Shown here piece after piece: positions 36,776 to 45,861 of a DNA stretch of 64,000 nucleotides (the stretch's first letter is position 1; each line of letters opens with the position of its first letter). The notes below the pieces were generated by a model. The model was given only the letters and a program-made list of their open reading frames with translations, made no database searches and was not told where the DNA came from. Source of the DNA: Dyella humicola. Its GTDB lineage: Bacteria > Pseudomonadota > Gammaproteobacteria > Xanthomonadales > Rhodanobacteraceae. The stretch is from NCBI RefSeq assembly GCF_026283945.1, contig NZ_JAPDPC010000001.1, positions 2,976,001 through 3,040,000 of the forward strand. The letters run 5' to 3'. Made by a program: the position numbers and the translations under genes.

Positions 36776-37174
36776 TCACATGGAATCCTTAAGCCGTCGC
36801 AATTTTCGACGTTCCTGCTTATCCGGCCGCCCCGGGGGTGCCATGGGGCCGACTAGCTTACGCTGAGCCTTCGCCGCCTCGCGCGCCGCTACGCTGGCCT
36901 CGCTCTCGCGATAAAGCGTTTGCGCCACGCTGGGCTGCCCTCGCTTTTCCGACAACGCCAGCACTTCAACCTCCAGACGCTCCACGCCTCGGCTGATGCG
37001 CAGCACATCGCCCACATGCACGGCCTTGGCCGGCTTGCAGCTGCTGCCGTTGAGGTCGATCTTGCCGCCGTCGATCGCCTGCTTGGCCAGGCTACGCGTC
37101 TTGAAGAAGCGGGCGGACCATAGCCATACGTCGGCGCGCACCGGCCCCGTGGTTTGCAATTGAGCTGATGACAT
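36776..37174 (-). CDS. hslR: heat shock protein 15 / S4-domain ribosome recycling factor
   Basis: RNA-binding protein of 132 residues. In E. coli, Hsp15 binds stalled 50S subunits carrying peptidyl-tRNA and returns them to use. The S4 domain is at the N-terminus: RADVWLWSARFFKTRSLAKQ, the KIDLNGSSCKPAKAV strand and VGDVLRISRG. The C-terminal region is basic (KLRRLKDSM end) and suits RNA binding. The start at 37174 is chosen from the position of the S4 domain; a longer frame upstream is less likely. Confidence 0.88.
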   Translation of the reverse strand: MSSAQLQTTGPVRADVWLWSARFFKTRSLAKQAIDGGKIDLNGSSCKPAKAVHVGDVLRISRGVERLEVEVLALSEKRGQPSVAQTLYRESEASVAAREAAKAQRKLVGPMAPPGRPDKQERRKLRRLKDSM

Positions 37175-37291
37175 GGGGTTATTGTCACCTATCGGGAGAT
37201 CGCGAGAAGCCGTCCCTCGGTCTGAAGCCGCATGCTCTGATGAAACCCCGCTGCGATGCGTCACCGCGACGCTTCCAGATCGAGCCTCGCC

Positions 37292-38200
37292 TCAGCCGGC
37301 GAGCAACAGGTTACCCAGCGGAACGGTGATCAGCGACAGCACGATGCCGGCGCCGAGTATCGTGTTGGCCAAGCTAGGCTCCAGCTTGTATTCGTCGGCA
37401 AGGATCGCTGCCGAAATCATCGGCGCCATACCTGCCTGCAGCACGCCCACCGTCAGGGTAAGCCCGCCGACGCCCGCGGCCCTACCCAACAGCCAGCAGG
37501 CGAATGGCGCGAGCGCCAACTTCCAGCCAAGCCCGAGCGTCAGCGCAGAAAGCTGTCGCTCGCCGAGATGAAACTTGAATTGCATGCCCACCGAGAACAA
37601 GGCCAGGGGCGTCAGGGTTGCACCGACGGGCGTGAATACGCTGTCCAGCAGGGCCGGCCAACCACCTAGCGCGCCTACGATCACACTCAGGACCAGCGCA
37701 AGGAACGACGGAAAGGTAAGGATGCGCCGGGCGACCGCGCTCGCTTGCGGTGCTTTTCCCGCGTACAGGGATGCGACCGCCACACCCGCCGACGCCAGCA
37801 ACGGGAAACAACCCAGTTGGTCGGCCACCACCGCCAGCGCAAGCCCTTCCTTGCCATGCAGCGCCTGCATCATGGGATAACCCATAAACGAGGTATTGCC
37901 CAAGCCGCAAACCAGGGTCAGCGCGCCGATCCGCGCGCGCGACCAGCCCAGCCAACGGCCCAGTGTGGCGAACAGCAGCCAGGCGCCGAAGAACACCACC
38001 CACATGGCCGCCACGGGAAACCACAGCTGCCTGTCGATGCTGACCTTTGGCACCAGCTCCAGCACCAAGGCCGGCAGCGCGATGTTGATGACCCACCAGT
38101 TGATGCCGTGAACGATGCCGACGGGCGGTTTCGCGTAGCGCGCGACCAGCGCGCCCAGGAGCAGGCAGACGAACAGCAACAGCAAGGTGCCCATGGACAT
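37292..38200 (-). CDS. AEC-family (auxin efflux carrier-like) transporter
   Basis: Inner-membrane transporter of 302 residues with about ten hydrophobic segments, and the family's pseudo-twofold arrangement of two five-helix units. Recognisable are the N-terminal LLLLFVCLLLGALVARY, NTSFMGYPMM in the middle, and QAGMAPMISAAILA near residue 255 with the helix-breaking Pro typical of crossover helices. Bacterial AEC proteins export or import organic acids such as malate. The substrate is not determinable here. The start at 38200 adds Met-Ser before the alternative ATG at 38194. Confidence 0.85.
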   Translation of the reverse strand: MSMGTLLLLFVCLLLGALVARYAKPPVGIVHGINWWVINIALPALVLELVPKVSIDRQLWFPVAAMWVVFFGAWLLFATLGRWLGWSRARIGALTLVCGLGNTSFMGYPMMQALHGKEGLALAVVADQLGCFPLLASAGVAVASLYAGKAPQASAVARRILTFPSFLALVLSVIVGALGGWPALLDSVFTPVGATLTPLALFSVGMQFKFHLGERQLSALTLGLGWKLALAPFACWLLGRAAGVGGLTLTVGVLQAGMAPMISAAILADEYKLEPSLANTILGAGIVLSLITVPLGNLLLAG

Positions 38201-38291
38201 CCCTTCGAGCGGAAGGGACGCAGTATAGCGAGCGCCTATAGGTGACTTTTGGTGCGACCGGGCGTAGCTTGCAGCCGAGCGACAGGCCCGC

Positions 38292-38337
38292 CATTCCGGC
38301 TTGCGCCCCACAGGGATTCCCTGCGGTCGCCGGAATG
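38292..38337. repeat. nested inverted repeat (REP-like) downstream of htpG
   Basis: The outer arms CATTCCGGC (38292-38300) and GCCGGAATG (38329-38337) enclose an inner dyad CAGGGATTCCCTG (38311-38323). The CATTCCGGC/GCCGGAATG core is a type commonly found as an interspersed extragenic repeat. It lies 12 bases beyond the htpG stop, so it may also end or stabilise the htpG transcript. Confidence 0.5.
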
Positions 38338-38348
38338 ACGGGCATATC

Positions 38349-40220
38349 TCAGCCGACGATCAGCCGATTGAGCCGCTGCACGAAAGCCGCCGGATCGGGC
38401 AGCTGTGCGCCGGCGGAGATCTCCGCCTGATCCAGCAGCAGGTTGGCCAGGTCAGCGGCTTTGACCGGATCGCCTTCGGCTTCCACGCGCTTGAGCAGCG
38501 GGTGCTGGGGATTGATCTCCAGCGTCGGCTTGTTGTCGGGCACGTCGTGGCCGGCCTCACGCAACAAACGTGCGAGGTGCGGCGCCATCTCGTAGTCCGA
38601 CAGCGCCAGGCACGAGGGAGAGTCGGTGAGGCGGGCGGACACGCGCACTTCGCTCACACGATCGCCCAGCAGCTCCTTGAGCTTCTTCACCACCGGCTCG
38701 GCAGCCTTGCTGGCGGCTTCCTGCTGCTTCTTGTCCGCCTCATCCAGCGGTAGCTCGCCCTTGGCGACATTCTTCAACTTTTTGCCTGCGTATTCATTGA
38801 GGCTGCCAAGCATCCATTCGTCGATGCGATCGAACATCAGCAGCACTTCGATACCCTTGGCCTTGAACGCCTCCAGCTGCGGGCTACCGACGGCCGCCGT
38901 GTAGCTGTCTGCCGTGATGTACCAGATCGTGTCCTGGCCCACCGCCATGCGCAGGATGTAGTCGTCCAGCGATACGGTCTGCGCTGCGACGTCGCCCTTG
39001 GTCGAGGCAAACCGCAGCAGTTTGGCGATGCGTTCGCGGTTCGCCTGGTCTTCGGCAATGCCTTCCTTGAGCGTGTTGCCGAAGGCTTTGTAGAAGGTCG
39101 CGAACTTCTCAGGCTCATCGCGCGCCAGCTTCTCCAGCAGATCGAGCACGCGCTTGATGCATGCCGCGCGAATGCGCTCGAGCTGTCGATTGTGCTGGAG
39201 AATCTCGCGGCTCACATTGAGCGGAAGGTCATCCGCATCGACGACACCACGCACGAAGCGCAGATAGTTCGGCAGCAACTCTTCCGCCGCATCCATGATA
39301 AACACGCGCTTGATGTAGAGCTTCAGTCCCTTGCGCTCGTCGCGCCCGCCCATCATCAAATCGAACGGCGGCTGCTCGGGGATGTAGAGCAGCGTGGTGA
39401 AGCTCTGGCTGCCCTCGACGCGGTTGTGCGTCCAGGCCAAAGCGTCGTTGAAATCGTGGCCCAACGACTTGTAGAAGCTTTGGTAGTCCTCGTCGGAGAT
39501 CTCGTTGCGCGGCTTGGCCCACAGCGCGGACGCGTCGTTGACGGTTTCCCACTCCTCACCCGGCTTGCCGTCCTGCTCCTTCGGCATGCGGATCGGGAAT
39601 GCGACATGATCGGAGTACTTGCGGATCAGCGTGCGCAGTTCCCAGCTCTTGAGGAACTCGTCCTCGTCGGCCTTCAAATGCAGGATGACGGCCGTGCCGC
39701 GCTCAGCCTGTTCGACCTGCGCGAGCTGGTATTCACCCTTGCCGTCGCTTTCCCACTTCACGCCCTCGCCAGCCGGCTGGTCGGCACGACGGCTGAGCAC
39801 TGTCACGCGATCGGCCACCACGAAGGAGGAATAGAAACCCACGCCAAACTGGCCGATCAGGCGAGCGTCGGTCTTCTGCTCCGCGCTCATCGCTTCGAGG
39901 AAGCGGCGCGTGCCAGAGCTGGCGATGGTGCCGATATTGGCGACCACTTCCTCACGGCTCATGCCGACGCCGTTGTCGCGCACCGTGATGGTGCGTGCAT
40001 CCGGGTCCCAGCTGACATCGATGTGCAGCTCGCCATCGCCCGCCAGCAACTCGGGGGTCGCGATGGATTCGAAGCGCAGCTTGTCGCATGCGTCGGAGGC
40101 GTTGGAGATCAGCTCGCGCAGGAAGATTTCCTTGTGCGAGTACAGCGAGTGCGTCACCAGGTGCAGCACCTGGGCCACTTCGGCTTCGAACTTGCGGGTT
40201 TCGGGCGCGGTAGTCGTCAT
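38349..40220 (-). CDS. htpG: chaperone protein HtpG (Hsp90)
   Basis: ATP-dependent molecular chaperone, cytoplasmic dimer; 623 residues. The GHKL ATPase domain shows FLRELISNASDACDKLRF near residue 35, the DNGVGMSREE segment and the lid glycines in IGQFGVGFYSSF. The middle domain has the catalytic Arg region LNVSREILQ, and the C-terminal dimerization domain follows. No clear heat-shock promoter was recognised in the short leader shared with the htpX terminator. Confidence 0.97.
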   Translation of the reverse strand: MTTTAPETRKFEAEVAQVLHLVTHSLYSHKEIFLRELISNASDACDKLRFESIATPELLAGDGELHIDVSWDPDARTITVRDNGVGMSREEVVANIGTIASSGTRRFLEAMSAEQKTDARLIGQFGVGFYSSFVVADRVTVLSRRADQPAGEGVKWESDGKGEYQLAQVEQAERGTAVILHLKADEDEFLKSWELRTLIRKYSDHVAFPIRMPKEQDGKPGEEWETVNDASALWAKPRNEISDEDYQSFYKSLGHDFNDALAWTHNRVEGSQSFTTLLYIPEQPPFDLMMGGRDERKGLKLYIKRVFIMDAAEELLPNYLRFVRGVVDADDLPLNVSREILQHNRQLERIRAACIKRVLDLLEKLARDEPEKFATFYKAFGNTLKEGIAEDQANRERIAKLLRFASTKGDVAAQTVSLDDYILRMAVGQDTIWYITADSYTAAVGSPQLEAFKAKGIEVLLMFDRIDEWMLGSLNEYAGKKLKNVAKGELPLDEADKKQQEAASKAAEPVVKKLKELLGDRVSEVRVSARLTDSPSCLALSDYEMAPHLARLLREAGHDVPDNKPTLEINPQHPLLKRVEAEGDPVKAADLANLLLDQAEISAGAQLPDPAAFVQRLNRLIVG

Positions 40221-40269
40221 GCGGAAAGACTCTTGAAGAGATCAGACAGGAAGGGGTTCGGCACACACA

Positions 40270-40322
40270 AAGGGGCCGACAAGGCGGCCCCTTATCTAAC
40301 CCTCTCCCGGGTCGGGAGAGGG
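40270..40322 (-). terminator. double hairpin after htpX
   Basis: There are two adjacent stems. AAGGGGCCG (40270-40278) pairs with CGGCCCCTT (40285-40293), and CCCTCTCCCG (40300-40309) pairs with CGGGAGAGGG (40313-40322). They follow the htpX stop on the minus strand and precede the htpG leader. The second belongs to the CCCTCTCCC/GGGAGAGGG repeat type also found at 43145-43167. Confidence 0.6.
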
Positions 40323-40329
40323 TGAAGGA

Positions 40330-41229
40330 TCAAGCGTTCGAGGATGCGCTCTGCAGCGCGGCAATGCGCTCTTCCAGCGGCGGATGGCTCATGAACAGCC
40401 GCTTCATGCCGGTGGCCAGGTGCCCGGAAATGCCGAATGCGGCGATGGTCTGTGGCAGCGTGCTTTCGCCGTGCTGCACCTGCAGGCGCTGCAAGGCGGA
40501 GATCATCGCGCCGCGGCCGGCCAGCTTGGCGCCAGCGGCATCGGCACGGAATTCGCGCCAGCGCGAGAAGGCCATCACGATCATCGAGGCGAACAGGCCG
40601 AACACCAGCTGCAGCACCATGACAGAAACGAAGTAACCGATGCCGCCGCCATCGCGATTGTCGCGACCACCCGACAGCCAGCTGTCGACCAGGCGACCCA
40701 CCACGCGCGCGGCGACGATCACCAGCGTGTTCACCACGCCTTGGATCAAGGTCAGCGTGACCATGTCACCGTTGGCGACGTGGCCGATCTCGTGACCCAG
40801 CACCGCCGCCACCTGCTCGCGGTCCATCTGCTGCAGCAGGCCGGTGCTTACCGCCACCAGCGAGCTGTTCTTGTTCATGCCGGTGGCGAACGCATTCATC
40901 TCCGGCGCGTCGTAGATGGCGACCTCGGGCATGCCGATGCCGGCGTTCTGCGCGTGACGGCGCACGGTATCCAGCAGCCAGCGTTCGGCCTCGTTCTGCG
41001 GCTGCTCGATCACGCGAGCACCGGTGGACATCTTCGCCATCCACTTGGACATGGCTAGCGAGATGAAGGCGCCGCCCATGCCGAAGATGGCGGCAAAGAT
41101 CAGCAACCCACCCATGCCACCGTAACCACGGGAGGCGGCCCACGTATCGACGCCAAACAAATGGCAGACGATGCTGAGCAGGAACAGGACGGCGATATTG
41201 GTAAGCAGGAACAATGCGATGCGACGCAT
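40330..41229 (-). CDS. htpX: membrane metalloprotease HtpX
   Basis: Inner-membrane zinc protease of the M48 family that degrades misfolded membrane proteins; 299 residues. Two N-terminal transmembrane segments precede the catalytic motif HEIGH near residue 142, and two more follow. The third ligand is in the FRADAAGAKLAG region (Glu replaced in my reading by the segment WREFRADAAG). The end YLATGMKRLFMSHPPLEERI is typical. I selected the ATG at 41229 because it begins the membrane segment. It is adjacent to htpG, and both are stress functions. Confidence 0.93.
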   Translation of the reverse strand: MRRIALFLLTNIAVLFLLSIVCHLFGVDTWAASRGYGGMGGLLIFAAIFGMGGAFISLAMSKWMAKMSTGARVIEQPQNEAERWLLDTVRRHAQNAGIGMPEVAIYDAPEMNAFATGMNKNSSLVAVSTGLLQQMDREQVAAVLGHEIGHVANGDMVTLTLIQGVVNTLVIVAARVVGRLVDSWLSGGRDNRDGGGIGYFVSVMVLQLVFGLFASMIVMAFSRWREFRADAAGAKLAGRGAMISALQRLQVQHGESTLPQTIAAFGISGHLATGMKRLFMSHPPLEERIAALQSASSNA

Positions 41230-41377
41230 GGCTGTCTCTCGGGCAGTCATGAAAGGGAGTGCGGCTAAGGCCGCCTATCAAGATTCGGGGCTAGCGCACT
41301 CGGTTTCAAGGGCTTTTTGGCCTATGCCGGGTAGGCCGGGTTCCGCGTTCATCGCCTGTCCTGCTTAAAATGCCCCG

Positions 41378-42238
41378 ATGAGTTATCACGGACGCTTTGC
41401 CCCTTCACCTACCGGCCATCTGCATTTCGGCTCACTGGTTGCTGCCGTGGGCAGCTGGTTATGCGCACGTCACGCAGGGGGGCAATGGTTGCTAAGGGTG
41501 GAGGACATCGACCCACCGCGGGAAATGCCCGGCTCCACCGAGAGCATCCTGGCGGCGCTGCCCGCCTTTGGCCTGATGGCCGACGCACCAGCGCTGTTTC
41601 AGTCCAAACGCATCGCGGCTTATGACCAGGCCTTCGAGCAGTTGAGGGCCGCCAACCAGGTATTTCCCTGCTGGTGCAGCCGCAACGATCTGGACGGCGG
41701 TCTGCACCTGGATGGCGCATGCCTGGCGTCCCCCGCCGAAGACCGGACGCCCGCGTGGCGACTGCGCGTCCCGGATATGGACATCGGCTTCGACGACGCC
41801 CTGCAAGGCCGGCAAACCCACAACCTGCGCAGCACCGCCGGCGATTTCGTGATACGTCGCGTCGAGGGCTACTACGCCTACCAGCTCGCTTGCGTCGTGG
41901 ACGATGCCTTCCAGGGCATCACCCAGGTCGTGCGCGGCAATGACTTGCTGGACTCCACGCCCCGGCAAATCTACTTGCAACGATGCCTGGGCCTGTCCAC
42001 GCCCACCTACCTGCATTTGCCGCTGGCGCTGGACGCCAGCGGCCGCAAGCTGTCCAAGACCGAGCGGGCCCATCCAGTGGACCCGACTGACCCTATGCCT
42101 GCGTTGCGACGCGCCCTCGCCTTTCTCGATCTTGCGGTCCCGCCCGACATCATCGAACCAGCCTTGGCACTGGCTTATGCGCTCGATCGCTTCGCCCCTG
42201 AAAAATTGCCGCACTGCAGCGAACGCGCGGCAGAATAA
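41378..42238 (+). CDS. gluQ: glutamyl-Q tRNA(Asp) synthetase
   Basis: Attaches glutamate to queuosine at position 34 of tRNA-Asp; a truncated paralogue of glutamyl-tRNA synthetase with 286 residues and no anticodon-binding domain. The class I signature is in FAPSPTGHLHFGSL near residue 6, and the KLSKTER motif near residue 225. A Cys cluster (CWCSR then GAC about 18 residues on) fits the family's zinc site. dksA, its frequent upstream partner, is not present here. Confidence 0.92.
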   Translation: MSYHGRFAPSPTGHLHFGSLVAAVGSWLCARHAGGQWLLRVEDIDPPREMPGSTESILAALPAFGLMADAPALFQSKRIAAYDQAFEQLRAANQVFPCWCSRNDLDGGLHLDGACLASPAEDRTPAWRLRVPDMDIGFDDALQGRQTHNLRSTAGDFVIRRVEGYYAYQLACVVDDAFQGITQVVRGNDLLDSTPRQIYLQRCLGLSTPTYLHLPLALDASGRKLSKTERAHPVDPTDPMPALRRALAFLDLAVPPDIIEPALALAYALDRFAPEKLPHCSERAAE

Positions 42239-42392
42239 GACGCTATAAAGAAGCTCGGTGATGACCCGCCGCACATTGCGGTCAAACCGCGTGCTCCCCG
42301 TAGACGTTTTGCCATGTTAGATAGGTAAACATGGCCTCACCCGGTGGCACGACCCGGGTCGCAATGACATCAGGCACAATCGGAGACAAGGC

Positions 42393-43133
42393 ATGACGCA
42401 GCGCACGGCATTGGTCACAGGCGGCACCGGCGGTATCGGTACGGCCATCGTTCGGTATCTCGCCAAGCAGGGACATCGAGTCGCCACCAACTATCGCGAC
42501 CAGGCCAAGGCGGAACAATGGAAGGCGATGATGGCGAAGGAAGGCATCGAGGTGCTGCTGGTTCCCGGCGACGTCTGCGATCCGGATTCCTGCGAGGCGA
42601 TGGCCGCGATCATCGAGAGCTCATTGGGGGCGGTGGAGATCCTGGTCAACAACGCCGGCATCACGCGTGACACCACCTTCCACAAGATGTCCTATCCGCA
42701 GTGGATGGAAGTGGTGAACACCAACCTCAATGCCTGCTTCAATGTCACCCGCCCAGTGATCGAGCGCATGCGCACCCACAAATGGGGCCGCATCGTGCAG
42801 ATCAGCTCGATCAATGGCCAGAAGGGCCAGTACGGCCAGGCCAACTACGCGGCCGCCAAGGCGGGCATGCACGGCTTCACCATTTCGCTGGCCCAGGAAA
42901 ACGCGAAGTTCGGCATCACGGTGAACACCGTATCGCCAGGCTACGTGGGTACCGACATGGTGATGGCGGTGCCGGAAGAAGTGCGCGAGAAGATCATCGC
43001 GCAGATCCCGGTGGGCCGCCTCGGCAAGCCGGAAGAGATCGCGCATGCGGTGTGTTTCCTCACCGGCGAGGACGCCGGCTGGATCACCGGCTCCAACCTT
43101 GCCATCAATGGCGGCCATTACATGGGTTGGTAA
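42393..43133 (+). CDS. phaB: acetoacetyl-CoA reductase
   Basis: NADPH-linked SDR that reduces acetoacetyl-CoA to 3-hydroxybutyryl-CoA for polyhydroxyalkanoate synthesis; 246 residues. Seen: nucleotide loop TGGTGGIGTAIVRYL near residue 8, NNAGITRD, catalytic Ser in QISSINGQKGQ and YxxxK as YAAAK. The QKGQYGQANY stretch is typical of PhaB and less so of FabG, but FabG-type paralogues remain possible. No PHA synthase or thiolase gene lies in the window, so it stands apart from a pha operon. GGAGACAAGG precedes the start. Confidence 0.85.
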   Translation: MTQRTALVTGGTGGIGTAIVRYLAKQGHRVATNYRDQAKAEQWKAMMAKEGIEVLLVPGDVCDPDSCEAMAAIIESSLGAVEILVNNAGITRDTTFHKMSYPQWMEVVNTNLNACFNVTRPVIERMRTHKWGRIVQISSINGQKGQYGQANYAAAKAGMHGFTISLAQENAKFGITVNTVSPGYVGTDMVMAVPEEVREKIIAQIPVGRLGKPEEIAHAVCFLTGEDAGWITGSNLAINGGHYMGW

Positions 43134-43144
43134 GCGCCTTACCC

Positions 43145-43167
43145 CCCTCTCCCCTTCGGGGAGAGGG
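43145..43167. repeat. CCCTCTCCCC/GGGGAGAGGG hairpin repeat
   Basis: A perfect 10-bp stem, CCCTCTCCCC at 43145-43154 with GGGGAGAGGG at 43158-43167, closes on TTC and is followed by TTGGGGTGAGGGG. A near copy occurs at 40300-40322. It lies between the converging phaB and tcdA genes and may act as a terminator. The type is common as an interspersed repeat in GC-rich proteobacteria. Confidence 0.65.
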
Positions 43168-43190
43168 TTGGGGTGAGGGGCCACGCCGCC

Positions 43191-44081
43191 TCAGTTCCCC
43201 AACAGCTTTTCCATCACTTTTGCTACCGCCGCAAACGCAAACGCGCCCGTGACATGCGTGGCCGCACCCAGCCCGCCACCACAGGCAAGATTCAAGGCGT
43301 CGGCGCCCGCAACGCCCGGCGGGCGGGTGCCGCATACCGTGCCGTCGGGCTGCGGATACTGCACGTTCTGCAACGAGTACACGGCCGACACGCCGAAGTA
43401 CCGATCCGGGTTGCGCGGGAAATTGAAGTCCTGACGGAGCTTCTTGCGGATCAGGCTGAACATGGCATCGTGCTCGGTACGCGACAGGTCGCGCACACGG
43501 ATCTGGGTGGGATCGGTGCGGCCACCCGCCGAACCCACCGACACCAGCGGCAGCTTGCGGCGACGACACCAGGCAATCGCTTCGAGCTTGACGCGAAACG
43601 CATCGCAGGCATCCAGCACGATGTCGTAGCCGCGATCGAGCAACTCATCGAGTGTCGAAGGTGTCAGGAAGCGCTCGATCGCATCGATCTTGATCGCGGG
43701 GTTGATCGCTTGCAGACGCTCCTCGATCACGCCGACTTTGGACCTGCCGTACTGGCCATCAAGCGCGTGCAGTTGGCGGTTGGTATTGGACACGCACACT
43801 TCGTCGGCATCGATCAGGGTGAGGTGACCCACGCCGCTGCGTGCCAGCGCCTCGGCAGCCCACGAGCCTACGCCGCCAATGCCAATTACGCAGACATGGC
43901 GTTGGGCCAACCGTTCGATCGAACCGACGCCGTAAAGCCGCTCCACGCCAGCGAAGCGCTCGTACGGAAAGGCGACTCCGTCGGCGGGTGCGTTTTGGGG
44001 CGCAGGACGCGCGGCGGCGGAACCTGCTGCGCCTTCGGGATGCATCACTGGACGAATTCCAAGACCTTGAACATAGGGCAT
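43191..44081 (-). CDS. tcdA: tRNA threonylcarbamoyladenosine dehydratase
   Basis: Cyclises t6A37 of tRNA to ct6A in an ATP-dependent step (CsdL/TcdA), an E1-like enzyme of 296 residues. The nucleotide-binding loop GIGGVGSWAAEALARSG is near residue 50, followed by IDADEVCVSNTNRQ and DACDAFRVKLEAI. Residues RDLSRTEHDA near position 210 match the family. A hydrophobic C-terminal segment (about 270-290) suggests membrane association as in E. coli. The first 25 residues are poorly conserved, so the start may be a little downstream. Confidence 0.92.
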   Translation of the reverse strand: MPYVQGLGIRPVMHPEGAAGSAAARPAPQNAPADGVAFPYERFAGVERLYGVGSIERLAQRHVCVIGIGGVGSWAAEALARSGVGHLTLIDADEVCVSNTNRQLHALDGQYGRSKVGVIEERLQAINPAIKIDAIERFLTPSTLDELLDRGYDIVLDACDAFRVKLEAIAWCRRRKLPLVSVGSAGGRTDPTQIRVRDLSRTEHDAMFSLIRKKLRQDFNFPRNPDRYFGVSAVYSLQNVQYPQPDGTVCGTRPPGVAGADALNLACGGGLGAATHVTGAFAFAAVAKVMEKLLGN

Positions 44082-44173
44082 TTTAGCGAGAGTGGGAGGT
44101 TATCGCAGCACCCGCCACGCGATCGGCAGGTTATGCTTGCCGGCCCTCAGCGTTCGCCACCGGAAGCCATTGC

Positions 44174-44563
44174 ATGCGTGTTGCCATCTCGATCTTGCTG
44201 GGACTCGTCATCGGGATCATCGGCACCGTGTCCGTCATGAACGCGCTGCACGAACGGCACCCGCTACCCCACGCCGTGATGTCGGTCATGGCGCATCACG
44301 CAGGCGCGCTGCACACCGCCGTCAGGGCACAACGCTGCGATGCGGCGGAGGCACGCCAGCACCTGACCCGGCTACTGGAAACCCAGGCCGACATCAGCGA
44401 GGCGTTCCCTGGTGTCGACCAGCCCTTCCTGGATGAGGCGACCAAGCTGCACGCCAAGAGCCAGGCCGCACTGCTGGCCGCCCCGGCCAATTGCGCCGCC
44501 CTGGCGGCGGCGCTCAAGCCCATCGACGAGGTTTGCCAGTCCTGCCACCAGCAATATCGCTGA
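44174..44563 (+). CDS. small membrane-anchored c-type cytochrome (c'/c556-like)
   Basis: Protein of 129 residues with an N-terminal hydrophobic anchor (residues 3-25) and a single haem motif at the C-terminus: Cys121, Cys124, His125 in CQSCHQQYR. The helical body with HAVMSVMAHHAG and the C-terminal CxxCH placement are those of the cytochrome c' / c556 class, four-helix bundles facing the periplasm. The N-terminal Met or His ligand cannot be fixed. It is not next to other respiratory genes, so the partner is unknown. Confidence 0.75.
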   Translation: MRVAISILLGLVIGIIGTVSVMNALHERHPLPHAVMSVMAHHAGALHTAVRAQRCDAAEARQHLTRLLETQADISEAFPGVDQPFLDEATKLHAKSQAALLAAPANCAALAAALKPIDEVCQSCHQQYR

Positions 44564-44581
44564 GCGGCGACAAACTGAGAT

Positions 44582-44884
44582 TCAGATCGATACCTTGCCG
44601 CGCAGAATCTGCCAATACATCACCCAGTCACCCATCAGGCTGTAGAGCGGGTGGGTGAACGTCGCGGGCCGGTTCTTTTCGAAGACGTAGTGCCCGATCC
44701 ACGCAAAACCGTAGCCGGCGACCGGCGCCAGCCATAGCCACCACGCATGGCGCGTGACCAGCGCGATGACGATCACCAACAACACCAGCGTACTGCCGGC
44801 AAAATGCATGCGCCGACAGCGAAGATCGCTGTGTTCGTTCAAATAGAACGGATAGAACTCGCGAAAGCTGGCGTAGCCGGACAT
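44582..44884 (-). CDS. Mpo1-like (DUF962) membrane protein
   Basis: Protein of 100 residues with two or three transmembrane segments. The family signature FYPFYLNEHSDLRCRRMHFAGS is near the N-terminus, followed by AWIGHYVFEKNRPATF. In yeast, Mpo1 is a dioxygenase acting on 2-hydroxy fatty acids; bacterial members are uncharacterised. The His residues in NEHSDL, MHFAG and GHYVFE are conserved and might bind iron. The start at 44884 matches the family; the frame extends upstream without similarity. It lies downstream of the pirin gene on the same strand, 73 bases away. Confidence 0.85.
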   Translation of the reverse strand: MSGYASFREFYPFYLNEHSDLRCRRMHFAGSTLVLLVIVIALVTRHAWWLWLAPVAGYGFAWIGHYVFEKNRPATFTHPLYSLMGDWVMYWQILRGKVSI

Positions 44885-44957
44885 GCGCTTGACCGTTGCT
44901 GAGTTGCGCTCAGGGTAATCTGCCAGCAAGGCCGATGCATGCGGGCCTGCAGCATGG

Positions 44958-45830
44958 TCACGTCGGCAGCGGAATGTATTCCTTATCGTCGCCGATCACG
45001 GTACCCATGCGCTGCGCCACCCAGTCCGCCTTGGCCTCCTCGATGCGCTCACGACTGCTGGACACGAAATTCCACCACAGGTGGCGCTCGCCATCCAGCG
45101 GCGCACCGCCGAACAACATGACCCGGCTGGCGCTACGGGCGCGCAATGGCGGCGCACTGGCGCCCGTCTGCACGGCGGCTTGCATCGGGGGCACGACCAA
45201 ACCGTCCCATTCGACATCGCCATCCGTCACGCAGACGCCGCGTTCGACATGCCCTTCCGGCCAAGGCAATTCAGCACCCGCGGCCAGCGTCGCCTCGATA
45301 AAGAACATCGGCGCAAACACCTTCACCGGCGAAGACTGACCGTAGGCAGTGCCCGCAATCAGCACGAGTTCGGCACCCGGCAGGTTGATGCGCGGCAGCT
45401 CCGCTGCACCATGATGATGGAACTCCGGCTCCACCTCGGCATCCTTCTTCGGCAGCGCCACCCATACCTGGATGCCATGCGTGCGCAGGCCGCCGCCGCG
45501 GGCCTCGGGCGGGGTACGCTCGGAATGCACGATGCCGCGGCCCGCGGTCATCCAGTTCACTTCGCCGGGGCGAATGTCGGCGATGCTGCCGAGACTGTCA
45601 CGGTGACGGATCACGCCCTCGAACAACCAGGTGACGGTCGCCAGACCGATATGCGGATGAGGCCGCACATCCATGCCCTTGTCCGACAGGAACGTCACCG
45701 GCCCCATGTAATCGAAGAACACGAACGGGCCGACATGTCGCGCCTGCAGTACCGGCAGCAGGCGCCGCACGTTGAAGCCATCACCCAGGTCGTGTACACG
45801 ACCTTCGATCAACATCGGTTGCTGTTCCAC
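44958..45830 (-). CDS. pirin-family protein
   Basis: Bicupin of 290 residues. The iron site of pirins is present: His pair in RPHPHIGLATVTW near residue 55, and the third His with Glu in TAGRGIVHSE. Pirins act as quercetinase-like dioxygenases or redox co-regulators, and the role varies. I chose the GTG at 45830 because AAGGAG stands 7 bases upstream; a later ATG at 45815 lacks such a site. It follows the OYE-type gene by 31 bases, and both are often induced by electrophile stress. Confidence 0.9.
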   Translation of the reverse strand: MEQQPMLIEGRVHDLGDGFNVRRLLPVLQARHVGPFVFFDYMGPVTFLSDKGMDVRPHPHIGLATVTWLFEGVIRHRDSLGSIADIRPGEVNWMTAGRGIVHSERTPPEARGGGLRTHGIQVWVALPKKDAEVEPEFHHHGAAELPRINLPGAELVLIAGTAYGQSSPVKVFAPMFFIEATLAAGAELPWPEGHVERGVCVTDGDVEWDGLVVPPMQAAVQTGASAPPLRARSASRVMLFGGAPLDGERHLWWNFVSSSRERIEEAKADWVAQRMGTVIGDDKEYIPLPT

Positions 45831-45861
45831 TGTCTGGCTCCTTGGTTGCCAGGGCCATGGT

